Origin: Fusarium oxysporum f. sp. lycopersici 4287
Lineage: Eukaryota; Ascomycota; Sordariomycetes; Hypocreales; Nectriaceae
NCBI RefSeq assembly: GCF_000149955.1
Contig: NC_031000.1
Location: 243,476-307,475, forward strand
DNA: 64,000 nt
Direction of reading: 5' to 3'
The translations under genes were made by a program, and so were the position numbers. This document shows, in pieces, positions 11,021 to 21,482 of this stretch (the first letter of the stretch is position 1; each line of letters starts with the position of its first letter). The notes under the pieces were generated by a model. The model did not search any database and was not told the DNA's origin. It saw only the letters and a list, made by a program, of their open reading frames with translations.

Positions 11021-11206
11021 GGTCATTAGTTACTAGGGAGAAAAACGATGATTAGACTGGAAAGAACAAGGCGAGATTCTCATGGGCTTAGCGAGAGCAA
11101 GGCAATTACTAGAGATATGTATGTAATCTTAGCTTCAGAGCCCTTTGGGCGTTGGCCTACGGGGCGTAATAGACTTGTGTATGTGTGTGTGTGTAGGACT
11201 AGGTAT

Positions 11207-13020
11207 TCATACAGCCTCTTTAAGCGAACGCAGTGGGTTAACCACCTGCTCCGCTAGGCCCCTGTGAATGCGCAGCTGATCCGACGCAGAAGATGGCACT
11301 TCTACGTCGAAGTGCCACTCAAGACACCGACGGACGGCGGTGGCGAATATGTCGCCACACTGATGCACCAGTCGCTCGTCAACCTGGCTCCGCAGGAGTG
11401 CTTTGACGTGTTTTGGTGTTCTTTGACTATCCCGCAACCTCGAGATCAAATCTTCTGCGGCTTCCCAAAGCCCTATTTCAAGAAGCACAACACCGAGGGC
11501 TACAAAAATGGCTAAATTAGCAAAACAGTGCCATTTTTAGCTTTTAGCGACTGAGGAAGGGAGTAATAGTAGGCACTCACCGTAAATATCATGACTCTGA
11601 CGGAACATCTCTCGTGGGGTACCCCATCGCTCAGGGTGTCGATACACGTTCCTTGCGATCGCGTTGTCGTACGGTCCCATTGAGGTGTCAGACTCGGGCC
11701 GCGCAGCCTCAAACCCACAGATACGAAGTTCCGACGCCTGGAGAATTTCCCGGCTGGGAGTATGAGATGGTAAGAGCACCAACACATTATCGCTCCGTAG
11801 GGCGTGATGCACCCAATCCACCGAGTGAAGGAGATAGACGGACTCCGCAAGCTGGCTGCACAATTTGAACCGGAGGCCCAAGGACGGTCGTTGCGCCAAG
11901 GCAACGTCTCGATAGAGTTGTCGCAGGGTCTTCACGTGGAGCGGAGAGGCAACGGGAAAGTGTGAGATAAGCCTTAGCTCGCCTTTCGATTCGCCGATGT
12001 TGCTCGCGTACTTGAGCCCTTGCAGAACGCGGAAATCGGGATCCTGTTGCGCTTTGAGAAGCTGAACGATTTTCGAGAATCTTTTGTGAAGGAGCTCGGT
12101 AAACTGGCCGTCCTCGTCCAGGGGGAAGTTCAGCGTCTCCACGAGGACTGTCTGGCCGTATAGTGTCCCCACTGCCTTTCCCGCAACGGCGGTGATGTCT
12201 TTGACGGCACTCCAGTCGGTTACTGGGTCTTCTGCTGAGGTGGTATCGCTGAGAAGAAGTTTTCTTAGGGCAGCGGTTTGGGCCGTGCCCATTTCTCTCG
12301 CATCTGCATCGGACGTCAGGGCGTCCAGGTTGGGAATATTATTCAGGAATGGTAATGGCCACCAAAAGTCCTCCAATGTCTCCCTCGTGCGTTTGAGCCA
12401 GTCTTCGAACTCACTGTTGACCCTAGCTGCTCTCTTCTTCCCATGTAATGCCCAGCGCCAGGACGACAGGGACAGCAATGACGAAGGGCGATGAGACGCT
12501 GGCAGACCATGATTGTCGATGTTGAAGTTGGCGAAGACCAGTCTTTCCTCGTCGGAGGTCAGGCCGAGATNNNNNNNNNNNNNNNNNNNNNNNNNNNNNN
12601 NNNNNNNNNNNNNNNNNNNNNNNNNNNNNNNNNNNNNNNNNNNNNNNNNNNNNNNNNNNNNNNNNNNNNNNNNNNNNNNNNNNNNNNNNNNNNNNNNNNN
12701 NNNNNNNNNNNNNNNNNNNNNNNNNNNNNNNNNNNNNNNNNNNNNNNNNNNNNNNNNNNNNNNNNNNNNNNCTTGCAAGTTTCTTCGGGCAACTGGGAAA
12801 AAAGGTTCCTCCCGTGCAAAAATGCGAATTTGTCGACTTGAAAGAGGATCTTTTGCAGAGAGTCATAGCGATGAGTGAGTTGTTGAAATTTGAGGCCTAA
12901 TGTCCTGGCATCTTTGCCGTAGTTTCTTGCGTCTGAGATGATTGTAACTCCGATTTTTAAGACCTTAAGGGTCATCTCGGCCACATTCATGGCAGCGACA
13001 GCAGTCTCAAGTCCCGACAT
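11207..13020 (-). CDS. HeLo-like domain plus pseudokinase protein (split by assembly gap)
   Basis: Starts at ATG 13020. Exon pieces are 13020-12772, then an N run (12571-12771), then 12570-11581, an 81 bp intron 11580-11500 (GTGAGT...TTTTGTAG), and 11499-11207. Before the gap the protein has an alpha-helical HeLo-like start (SDARNYGKDARTLGLKFQQL resembles the FGxDYExxxLKL signature of fungal HeLo domains, PF14479). After the gap comes a protein-kinase fold: LHSVDWVHHALRSDNVLV at the catalytic-loop position, ICGFEAARP at the DFG position, VYRHPERWG at the APE region and SHDIYALGVVLLEIGLWE for helix F. Catalytic HRD Asp and DFG Asp are both absent, so it is a pseudokinase. HeLo domains form membrane-permeabilising cell-death effectors in fungi; the domain order recalls MLKL. 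The reading frame across the gap is not set by the sequence. Confidence 0.75.
12571..12771. other. Assembly gap (201 N)
   Basis: Run of N inside the HeLo-pseudokinase gene. True length unknown. The frames on the two sides do not agree if the N count is taken literally, so the gap size is an estimate or hides an intron. Confidence 1.
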
Positions 13021-15584
13021 TGTGGTTAACTCGGTGGCCTTGGGCTCTCCTTTTCAAACCCTTGCATGCAACTATTCGACTCGGCGCCGGCTGTAAATCC
13101 CACTTTCCGTATCAACGGCAGCTGAAAGGTAAACTACTGAAGGATATTAGAAACTACTATGGTGTGATGGAGCTAGCAAGCCTAAAACTCTTTGCATTAC
13201 CGGCCGGTTTAGACAATTTATAAAGCTATTGGAGGAAAGAGAAAATAACTTCGGTCTGTTGCCGTTTTCGCTTTTAATGCAAACCCTGTCGAAGGCTTAA
13301 AAAAGCCTTGCTTGACCGGCTGCAGTCACAACAGCCCTTTCGATAGGGCAAGCAAGGCAAACTCGACACATACTACTCCGTACCCAGGGGCTTAGTAGCA
13401 GGCAGCTGACCACGTAGCTAATGCACAGGGCCATCGGGCGTACCATAACACTTATAACTAACAAATGCCGGCAAGCAATTCGAAACGAGGGGCATGAATG
13501 GGCAATCATTGGCTGCGTATGTTCCTCAGTTGTGAGGTGACACGCCTACCCCGTGCACCATGTCAGCATCAAGTCATCGTTAGGCACACCGGCCCGTTCC
13601 GCGGAGATCGCTGAGTCCTGACTAGGTGATCTGTATTACCGATTCGCCCTCAAAGAAGAAAACGTCCTGCTGCATTGTAGGTGTTGGTTGTAACCGAGCT
13701 TTCTCTCTCGCCTTATGATAAATACCGACGAGTTGCTTTATGTATGGCGACAGATAAGGTGGATGAAACCCGCAAGTTTACAGGGGCATCCCACCAATTG
13801 TCATACTCGAAGGAGGCCCGAGCGTTGATTGTTGACCAAATGACCTTCTTTATGTTTCAAGAGACATAATCTGACGTGACATAGGGTCCGGGGAAGGGAG
13901 GTAATTCCGTCGTTGCAGCCTGATGGATCTTGGCATTGTTGATCAGAGCCCAACTGAGAATGATCTACAGGGTAATCCACAATGCCAAGATCCATAAGAC
14001 TGCAAGGACGGAAAAAGGGCATTTAGTCAGACCAACGCTCGGGCCTCCTTCGAACATTCGACAGTCGGGAACAAGTCCTGCAACATTACAGCTAGCCACC
14101 TCAACTCGACGGTGCCAATATGCAATTCGGCTGGCAAAGTGTATGATTGCTTTTAGTGTGGCCGCTGGTTTAAGTATCAGGCAGCAATGGGCCGAGGAGG
14201 ACTTCGGCTACATTGGTTGAGAAAATGGCGCACCACCGCCACCATACACAAAGCAACTCGTCAATATTGGTATTCATAATGAGGGCGAGATAAGAAGCTC
14301 CATTACAGCCTATACCTGCAATGCAGCAGGAGGCCTTTTCTCTGAGGGCGAATCTATAATACAGGTTCCCTTCCTTAGGCCTTAGTTATCTTCGCGGAGC
14401 CGGCCGATCTGCCAAATAATAACTTGATGCTAATATGGTTTGCGGGGTAAAGCGTGTTACTGCATGATTAAGGAAATATACGACAGCCAATGACTGCCTA
14501 TTCGGTTCCCCTCACTGCCATGCCGCAATTGCCCTCTCGCATCACTAAGTGACTCGCCGAGCCGCTTTTGAGTTGCTCGCCTGCACTTGTCAGTCTATCA
14601 CAAGTGCCACTGAACGCCCGATGGCCCGGTGTTTCCATCGCTGCGTGGTCAGCTGCCCGCCATCAAGCCCTGTGTGGTCAGTCTGTGCTGAGGGGCTTTT
14701 ATGGCTGCAGCCGGTCAAGCAAGCCGTTTTGGGGGGTTTTGACAGGGTTTGCATCAAAACCGAAAACGGCCATAGACCAAGGCTGTTTTCTCTTCCCTCG
14801 GAGAAGGAATAAACTCTGTTATCCATCCCTTCAGTGGCCCTAACGCCCCACTACGCGGCAGAGCCATGCTTTCGGAACGGGCTAAATGGCACTGAGCAAT
14901 GCTACGAATGTGAGTGAGATGATCTAAATCAAGGCCATTTTTCGCTTCTGTCCTTTCCGGAGAAATAGCAGGTAGCTAGGCCGGGTTGAATTTGATCATC
15001 TCCTTGTACATAAGGTCATCATGTAGTATGTTCTCTTCCACTTTAAAATTGAGCCGATCAAGCCGCTTCAGGGACAGGGGATTAGTACACTAAACCATAC
15101 CATAAGCGAGGGAAGGCGCATAGACCGAGTAATTTTGTATTCGGGCCCAGAACCTAAGATTAAAAGAATAATGCACGGGCCAGAAAAAATGGTATTGGGT
15201 GCCATTACCAGTGATAATTGGTACAGTAGGTTCGTGCGACCGGATATGAAACACCTCGTACTTTGCTGTCGTGCATCCTATTGCAGCGGGGACTTCGTTC
15301 CTAACGACACAAGCTTAAATAACTATGCGCGAACATGCGACTGCTCAGTTTGTTTTATTCTTCAGATACTTCTTATTAACGGACCGGTGTCATCACTGAT
15401 CTCGGTGAAACTAGTCGTCTGACATTAGCTCACGAGAATTGTCCAAGTATACCTACATCCCTATGATCAGTCCCAATTTCAGTAAAAAGGGGAAATTCGC
15501 GGTCTTTAATTGGCTCATGCCCTTGTAAATCACCTTTTACAGAAAAGTGATATGGTTATCGACCTCCCAGCTGACTTTTTAGTT
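13021..15584. other. 2.5 kb without recognisable genes
   Basis: Both strands were read for open frames with ATG starts and family motifs; only short frames without domain signatures were found. The one structure seen is the nested inverted repeat at 13807-14053. The interval ends at the GAAAG target duplication of the Copia element. Confidence 0.6.
13807..14053. repeat. Nested inverted repeat, possible MITE (247 bp)
   Basis: Outer arms: TCGAAGGAGGCCCGAGCGTTG at 13807-13827 pairs perfectly with 14033-14053 and continues imperfectly for about 20 bp more (AAATG-CC on both sides). Inside, ATGGATCTTGGCATTGT (from about 13923) pairs with ACAATGCCAAGATCCAT (ending about 13997), so two hairpins are nested. 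No coding capacity. No clear target duplication was found at the outer ends, so the transposon class is unknown. Confidence 0.65.
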
Positions 15585-15589
15585 GAAAG

Positions 15590-15786
15590 TGTTGTTTATA
15601 TTGCGCAGTAGTGCTAGGTGAAAATATATATTTTTGTATAACTTGATTGTTCATTAGTGAGATGAGAGTTCTTCTCAGGTTTATATCTCTAAATGATTTC
15701 ATCTAGGACTTTAAACTTTAAATCTAGGACTTTCAGACTGTTAGTCTGAATCCTGAAGGGAAGGGGGATCCCCGGATTTTCCAACA
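15590..15786 (-). repeat. Copia 3-prime LTR
   Basis: 197 bp, TG...CA ends (TGTTGGAAAA to ATAAACAACA in element orientation). Matches 20291-20487 base for base by eye. Confidence 0.97.
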
Positions 15787-15800
15787 CGCCCCCATCCACC
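15787..15800 (-). other. Copia polypurine tract
   Basis: In element orientation GGTGGATGGGGGCG directly precedes the 3-prime LTR, the expected site for plus-strand priming. Slightly interrupted by pyrimidines. Confidence 0.75.
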
Positions 15801-15806
15801 TTGTCT

Positions 15807-18800
15807 TCAGGGCACAGAGTCATCGTGGACTTCAGTACTCCAAATAATACGACCTGCTTCCTCGATCGGACATGCACTGACTCGAATTGCTTCTAGAAAG
15901 TGGCCATGGCTGACGGCGTTCAATGGTTTAGTGAGTCCGTCTGCTACCTGCTCATGTGTGCTGACGTATTGTACATCAATATTCCCGGCTTCAACTTCTT
16001 CTCGGATATGGTGCTCGGTTAACGGAATGTGCTTTGTCCGTTGGTGAAGCTCAGGGTTTCTGCATAGCTTTAGGGAACCCTGATTATCGCCGTTCAGTGG
16101 GATAGGCATATGTAGCGGAAGGAACAGTTCAGAGAAGAGGTTCCTAGTCCAGGCTAATTCTCTGGCACACTGGGAGAGTGCTGTATATTCAGCCTCGGTA
16201 GTCGATAGTGCCACTGTTTCGTGCCGTTTGGCCCTCCATGAGACTGTAGATCCTTCAAGTTGAACAAGCCATCCAAACGTCGATCTTCCCGTAACAGTGT
16301 CGCCTTTCCAATCCGAGTCGGCCCAAGCTGTGATGCTCCAAGCGGATTCAGGATCTTTCTTGACGCCCCCAAGCACCAGGCCGTGGTCCCTTGTCTGCTG
16401 TAGATAGCGAAGACCTCTTTTGATCAATCGTGAATGTGCTGGTGATGGATTCGACATGTATCTTGAGAGTACCGAGAGTAGGAAAGCTAAATCGGGTCTG
16501 GTTTGGGTCATTCCATACATCAGCGAGCCGGTTTTCGAGCTATAGTCTTCTCGTTCTTCTGGAGAAGCCGAGTCGCCATTGTCTCTTGGTTGCAGTGTCG
16601 AGAGTGAATTTCGCTCCATCGGGGTCTTGACCGGTCGGCAATCTTCCAAGCCGAATTTCTTCAGTATTCTGGTAAAATATGCATCCTGGGAAAGGTAGAT
16701 CAGCCTTGAGTTCCTGTCTCGGGTTATTCTTACTCCAAGAAAATGGCTGGCGGGACCGAGATCAGTCATCGTAAAGATCTCTCCCAGGCGGGCTTTGTAC
16801 CCTTGGATTGCTTCCTTGTTGCTGCCCATGATGAGGAAGTCATCCACATATGTGATGATAATCACTCCCGTTGTGGGATTGTGATATACGGCCGTGTCAG
16901 ACGTTGCTTGTCTGAAGTCAAGGGATTCTAAGGTCTTCTTCAGCTTCTTTTGCCATTGCCGAGGCGCCTGTTTGAGTCCGTAGAGGGATTTGATCAATTT
17001 GCAGATCTTCTCAGTTGAGAATCCTGCCGGACGGTCTTCTGGGTGTTGATCGAAATACTCGACAAGTCCTTCCGGCATTTCGATAAAGACTTGTTCATCG
17101 AGATCCCCTTCCAGGAACGCCGTCGACACGTCCATCTGCTCAATTTCCCAGTCAAGACAGGCAGCAACGGTGAGGAGGATTCTCCAAGTCGCCGCTTTGG
17201 CAACAGAGGCAAAAGTCTGGTTGTAGTCAAAGCCGAACTGTTGTTCAAAGCCTCTGACCACCAGCCGTGCCTTGAACTTGTCGAGGTTGCCGTCCTCGTT
17301 TTTCTTGACCTTGAATACCCACTTGACTGTAAGTGGCCTATTGTGAGCTTGGGTGCGGTCCAGCATGCGCCAAGCTCCTTTCTTGAGGAGGCTGCGCAGC
17401 TCACTGTGTATTGCTCTGAGCCAATGCTCCCTTTGCGGACCTTGAAGCGCTTCAGTCATTGTTTTGGGCTCAGTGATCACCTCTTTTCGGAGATCGGGCA
17501 GCTTAGCTGATGTCATGGATGTTGTCGTCTGTCCATGCTGAGGATTATGCACCTCAGCATGCTGAAGATTGTTCACTTCAGACCTTTGTGGGCTTGGAGT
17601 CTTTGTCTGCTCCGTGACGGACTGTGGCCGGCTTGAGATGGGAGCTCCGTTCTTGCGGATTTCCGGCTCAACATCATGCTCAGTTTCGGTCAGGAGTTCT
17701 GTCTCCCCAACCTTTTCGTAGAATTGTACATTTGCAGAGCGGACGATCTGATGTCCCTTCCTGCGAGAGGGCACCCAGCAGGTGTAGATCTGTGAACCTT
17801 CCATGCATAGGTAGATTCCAGCCTCTCCTCTTGGGCCAAACTTGTGTGATCTCAATCTTCGTTCCTGCGGTATGTGTATCGTGACTTGTGAGCCGCAGAT
17901 TCGTTCTCCGGACAGATCCGGCTTGTTGTCTTGTCCGGGAAAGGCCTCGTTGAGAAAGCTTTCCATGGGAGTGAGGCCATCAATTGCCCTGGTGGCTGTC
18001 ACGTTTGTCTTGCGCACCATATCTTCCAGGACCAATGGCCAGAGCTCTATCGGGATTCTTTCCGACTCCATGGTTGCTCTGACTTTGTCAAAGATGATGC
18101 GGTTAGAGCGCTCAGCAACTCCGTTAAATTCAGGAGTATATGGTATCGTCTTGATGATCTTGACGCCGTGAGTGTACTCGAGGTTCTTGAGAGACGCACC
18201 ATAGAGCTCAGAGCCGCCATCCATCTGGATTGCGTACACTCGGATGCCATACTGAGTTCGTATCTTGGAGATGAGCTGGCCTAGGAGTTCCGAAGCCATC
18301 CCCTTCCTCGTGAATGTGTAGGCCCATCTCATTCGATGCCTGTCATCTGTGGCAATCATTCCCCATCGTTCGCCTCTAATGCCCGGTGGATTGACTTTGA
18401 AGGTGTCAACATGAATGAACCCGGCCCTGGAGGCTCGTTTCCGTTTATTTCGCGGAGTCCATCGTAGGGCCTTTGCGATGTCGCAGGCGAGGCAGTAATT
18501 GAAAGGCTGATGGTCGTGGTGGCCGTCACAGTACATTCCTTTGGTCATTTTGGCAGTCTGTGACACCTGATATGCGTTAACATGGCCGAGTCTTCGGTGC
18601 CAAAGGTCGACATTCAGGCATTGATTTGATGAAGCAGTGTGGTGATTGCATGGTTCTGGCTGGAGTTCCCAGGCGGCCTGGTTTGAAACAGTAGTCTTTC
18701 CGACCTCAGTGTTCACGTACAGACCGTCCCTTCCTATGCGGAGGAGACCAAAGACATCTCCTGTTGGGTCATACATGTCGTTCCCGTCTATCCAGCCGCC

Positions 18801-20222
18801 GTTCTTGTATAGCCTGAGTCCTGACATGACATTTACCGGAAACTCAGGGATGAACAGCGTGTCTTTGAGGTTAATTGTGACCTGCTCACCCCATTTGTTT
18901 ATGAAGCAAATTTTGACTGTCCCCCTACCGAATGGGTACACCTTCCCACCGCCCGTAACGAGGACCGTTCGGGTTGCAGGCTGCAGTTCTGTGAATAGGC
19001 TTTGGTCGTTGCAGATGTGGACTGACGAACCTGTGTCGAACAGCCATTCTGCGGTTGAAGAGATGTTATCAAGGGAGACCTTACACGTCTCTGTATTGTC
19101 CATAGGTAGCTCGTCTGAGACGCTGTCTTCAAGGATCAGAAAAGATCGCTCGACTGTCATATGATTTGATTCCTTGATATGGAGATTCTTGGTGTTGTCC
19201 CGTTGAAGATCATGCTCCATGAGTTCCTTGGCGAGGCGGACTGCCCAGTCAGGTCGCTTATCCTTATGGGCAAACCAACAATCATTTTCGTGATGTCCTC
19301 TCTTCTTGCAGTTCGTGCAGGTATGGTCCTTATGCTTGCCGACCCGATGATTGGTTTCCTGGCTGGATTTGTTCGTGGCTCGTAGGTTCTTTGAAGAGCC
19401 TCTCCTCCGGCCGCTTGCCTCTTGCTTTCTTGCGGTCAGGCCCTTCCTTCCGGTCTTTTTACTGTGAGCCCAGTACGTTGAGGCAGTGCCATGACTATCA
19501 TCATCATCTGATGACCTGTTTTCATCAATGAGATCTTGCTGCATTGATCGTAGTGTTGGCGGATGCTCCGAGCGTAGGAGAGCGCGCTGTCTGGCAGTCC
19601 AGTCGGGGTACTCGTTCTCGCAGGCAGTCAGATAAACAACCTTTTTGAGGGTATCTGAGATTGGTTCTTTCTGCTCGAGGAGAAGTTTGACGAGTCGTTC
19701 AAAGTCGACATTAAATTGTGGAATTGTCTCGTAAGAGCTTGTTTTGATCCGGATGAACTGGTAAAGTGTTGTCTGCAGAAGAACTGGGCCCGTGCCAATA
19801 CAATAGGCCTGGAGAAGGTTGAACATCTCCTGGGGATTCTCAATCCCGACTAGTTGACTAAGTGCTTCTCCAGTGCAGTTACCTCGGATGGAGACGGCAG
19901 CTTTTGCCGCCCTGATCTTTTGATCCATAGTCTGCTGTTCCTCGGGAGGGTAATCACCAAAGACAGCATCTTCGAGACCATTGATTCGAAGAATGGCCTT
20001 CTGAGCTGGGCAATATTGCTCCCAATTGGAGGGTCCGCCTAGCTTGAGCTCTTGCGGAAGGAAAAGAGTATTCTTTTCAGAGATGACCGTGGTACTGTCA
20101 TACATTGAGGATGGTGTGTGGTCTTGACCTGAAGCACCAGGTCGCGACGATTCGGATGCAGGCGATACTCTGATTGTGTTGCGGGTTCGCATGGTGGAAC
20201 GTGGGGCTCGTCGTGACGTCAT
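15807..20222 (-). CDS. Copia gag-pol polyprotein, 1471 aa
   Basis: Single open frame from ATG 20222. Gag region to about residue 300, then a CCHC knuckle at ~302-315 (CTNCKKRGHHENDC). The aspartic protease has LFDTGSS (catalytic Asp ~396). The integrase has a pre-integrase HRRLGHVN motif and a D-D-E core (HVDTFKV, QMDGGSE, NGVAERSNR). Reverse transcriptase: VKWVFKVKKN, QMDVSTAFLEGDL and active-site YVDD (~1125). RNase H: WADSDWKGD (~1300) and STTEAEYTAL. The order protease-integrase-RT-RNase H is diagnostic of Copia (Pseudoviridae-like) elements. No frameshift separates gag and pol, as in many Copia elements. All catalytic motifs are present, so the element could be autonomous. Confidence 0.97.
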   Translation of the reverse strand: MTSRRAPRSTMRTRNTIRVSPASESSRPGASGQDHTPSSMYDSTTVISEKNTLFLPQELKLGGPSNWEQYCPAQKAILRINGLEDAVFGDYPPEEQQTMDQKIRAAKAAVSIRGNCTGEALSQLVGIENPQEMFNLLQAYCIGTGPVLLQTTLYQFIRIKTSSYETIPQFNVDFERLVKLLLEQKEPISDTLKKVVYLTACENEYPDWTARQRALLRSEHPPTLRSMQQDLIDENRSSDDDDSHGTASTYWAHSKKTGRKGLTARKQEASGRRRGSSKNLRATNKSSQETNHRVGKHKDHTCTNCKKRGHHENDCWFAHKDKRPDWAVRLAKELMEHDLQRDNTKNLHIKESNHMTVERSFLILEDSVSDELPMDNTETCKVSLDNISSTAEWLFDTGSSVHICNDQSLFTELQPATRTVLVTGGGKVYPFGRGTVKICFINKWGEQVTINLKDTLFIPEFPVNVMSGLRLYKNGGWIDGNDMYDPTGDVFGLLRIGRDGLYVNTEVGKTTVSNQAAWELQPEPCNHHTASSNQCLNVDLWHRRLGHVNAYQVSQTAKMTKGMYCDGHHDHQPFNYCLACDIAKALRWTPRNKRKRASRAGFIHVDTFKVNPPGIRGERWGMIATDDRHRMRWAYTFTRKGMASELLGQLISKIRTQYGIRVYAIQMDGGSELYGASLKNLEYTHGVKIIKTIPYTPEFNGVAERSNRIIFDKVRATMESERIPIELWPLVLEDMVRKTNVTATRAIDGLTPMESFLNEAFPGQDNKPDLSGERICGSQVTIHIPQERRLRSHKFGPRGEAGIYLCMEGSQIYTCWVPSRRKGHQIVRSANVQFYEKVGETELLTETEHDVEPEIRKNGAPISSRPQSVTEQTKTPSPQRSEVNNLQHAEVHNPQHGQTTTSMTSAKLPDLRKEVITEPKTMTEALQGPQREHWLRAIHSELRSLLKKGAWRMLDRTQAHNRPLTVKWVFKVKKNEDGNLDKFKARLVVRGFEQQFGFDYNQTFASVAKAATWRILLTVAACLDWEIEQMDVSTAFLEGDLDEQVFIEMPEGLVEYFDQHPEDRPAGFSTEKICKLIKSLYGLKQAPRQWQKKLKKTLESLDFRQATSDTAVYHNPTTGVIIITYVDDFLIMGSNKEAIQGYKARLGEIFTMTDLGPASHFLGVRITRDRNSRLIYLSQDAYFTRILKKFGLEDCRPVKTPMERNSLSTLQPRDNGDSASPEEREDYSSKTGSLMYGMTQTRPDLAFLLSVLSRYMSNPSPAHSRLIKRGLRYLQQTRDHGLVLGGVKKDPESAWSITAWADSDWKGDTVTGRSTFGWLVQLEGSTVSWRAKRHETVALSTTEAEYTALSQCARELAWTRNLFSELFLPLHMPIPLNGDNQGSLKLCRNPELHQRTKHIPLTEHHIREEVEAGNIDVQYVSTHEQVADGLTKPLNAVSHGHFLEAIRVSACPIEEAGRIIWSTEVHDDSVP

Positions 20223-20278
20223 CTTGAGTTGAAGTTTGGTTCTTTGATTCAGAAGAGAAACCCGGTGTTTGCTAACCC

Positions 20279-20290
20279 GGGCTCATAACC
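20279..20290 (-). other. Copia primer-binding site: internal initiator-tRNA-Met type
   Basis: The window strand reads GGGCTCATAACC directly beside the 5-prime LTR (20291). This equals the anticodon-loop region of eukaryotic initiator tRNA-Met (CAU anticodon inside CTCATAAC). The element RNA therefore pairs with an internal site of the tRNA rather than its 3-prime CCA end. Half-tRNA priming of this kind is known from Drosophila copia and yeast Ty5. Confidence 0.85.
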
Positions 20291-20487
20291 TGTTGTTTAT
20301 ATTGCGCAGTAGTGCTAGGTGAAAATATATATTTTTGTATAACTTGATTGTTCATTAGTGAGATGAGAGTTCTTCTCAGGTTTATATCTCTAAATGATTT
20401 CATCTAGGACTTTAAACTTTAAATCTAGGACTTTCAGACTGTTAGTCTGAATCCTGAAGGGAAGGGGGATCCCCGGATTTTCCAACA
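20291..20487 (-). repeat. Copia 5-prime LTR
   Basis: 197 bp, same sequence as 15590-15786. It should carry the element promoter and start of transcription on the minus strand. Confidence 0.97.
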
Positions 20488-20492
20488 GAAAG

Positions 20493-21009
20493 TGGATGTA
20501 CCAAGGACTGCTAGTAATTTACTAAATTACACACTTTTCGTCCGTGCGCTATTCATTGCACCCATTACAGGTAGGGCGTCGCAAGTGGATATTCGCAGGG
20601 GTGCTGACTTTTAAACAAGCATTCATTGGCTCATGAACAAGCAACAGGGGTACCGTGCATTTTAAACGGCTGCTGATTGGTTGCTTTGAGGCAGAGTGGG
20701 GAGCACACTTCAGTGTCTACTTACCCTATATACTCTTCAATGTCATCTTTTTACCCGTTACAGGTCGCTTCAGACAGAAAAATATTAATTTCTTCAATTA
20801 AATCAACTTATGGAAGCTTTCGCTACAGTATGGTGTCCTTTTTAGTCCACGCACTGCTACAGTTGGGAGGCGTTGCGTCAAATTTTGTTCTTTTGTTCTT
20901 TTCGAACGCACAGGTCAACCCTGACCCCTCCGACCATCATAGATATGTATTTGGGGAGTTGCCGTGGCGGTTTGGGGCACTTGGCAACCCATGGAATAAC
21001 ATGGGGGAT
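20493..21009. other. Spacer before assembly gap
   Basis: Open but motif-free frames on the plus strand (from about 20677) run into the N block. They may contain upstream exons of the gene whose last exon is at 21274-21482, but nothing is recognisable. Confidence 0.3.
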
Positions 21010-21197
21010 NNNNNNNNNNNNNNNNNNNNNNNNNNNNNNNNNNNNNNNNNNNNNNNNNNNNNNNNNNNNNNNNNNNNNNNNNNNNNNNNNNNNNNNNNNN
21101 NNNNNNNNNNNNNNNNNNNNNNNNNNNNNNNNNNNNNNNNNNNNNNNNNNNNNNNNNNNNNNNNNNNNNNNNNNNNNNNNNNNNNNNNNNNNNNNNN
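21010..21197. other. Assembly gap (188 N)
   Basis: Run of N, true length unknown. It interrupts the 5-prime part of the gene ending at 21482. Confidence 1.
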
Positions 21198-21482
21198 AGA
21201 TGGGTAAGTCATTTCTCTTGCGGCATATGAGTTGAGTTCACTGGGATGCTAAGACAAACACTGACTATTGTAGCTGCACTATTGGACTTTATTATTGACT
21301 CGTTTCGTTTTTCGGAAGCGGCTATTGAAAGCCAGAAACAGCCACGACCGAGTAGCGCAGAGTCTCTCAGAGCTCTCATTGGAAAGTCCGAGTTTCTTAA
21401 GATGAGAGCCAAATGGCAAGAAGAGACAGGTGAGCCGCCAGAGTCAGCACAAGTCGGTTTAAAGCGGCCAGCGGGGCAGTAA
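21198..21482 (+). CDS. 3-prime end of an unknown gene (partial)
   Basis: Six bases of exon follow the gap, then a well-formed 70 bp intron at 21204-21273 (GTAAGT donor, ACTGACTATTGTAG branch and acceptor), then a last exon 21274-21482. The last exon encodes a helical, charged tail (ALLDFIIDSFRFSEA...LRALIGKSEFLKMRAKWQEE) ending at the TAA near 21482. The family is not recognised. The intron quality is the main evidence that this is a real gene; its start lies in or before the N gap. Confidence 0.5.

Larger units (their letters stand above)
15590..20487 (-). mobile_element. Intact Ty1/Copia LTR retrotransposon, 4898 bp
   Basis: Complete element: two LTRs of 197 bp with no difference seen between them, one uninterrupted 1471-codon polyprotein, a primer-binding site and a polypurine tract. 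A 5 bp target duplication GAAAG flanks it (15585-15589 and 20488-20492). Identical LTRs and an open frame indicate a very recent insertion, in contrast to the mutated repeats around it. Confidence 0.98.

Noticed and set aside
15807..20222. Plus-strand open frames inside the Copia element (for example 17043-17510 and 18646-19164)
   Set aside because: Antisense shadows of the polyprotein; no domain motifs.
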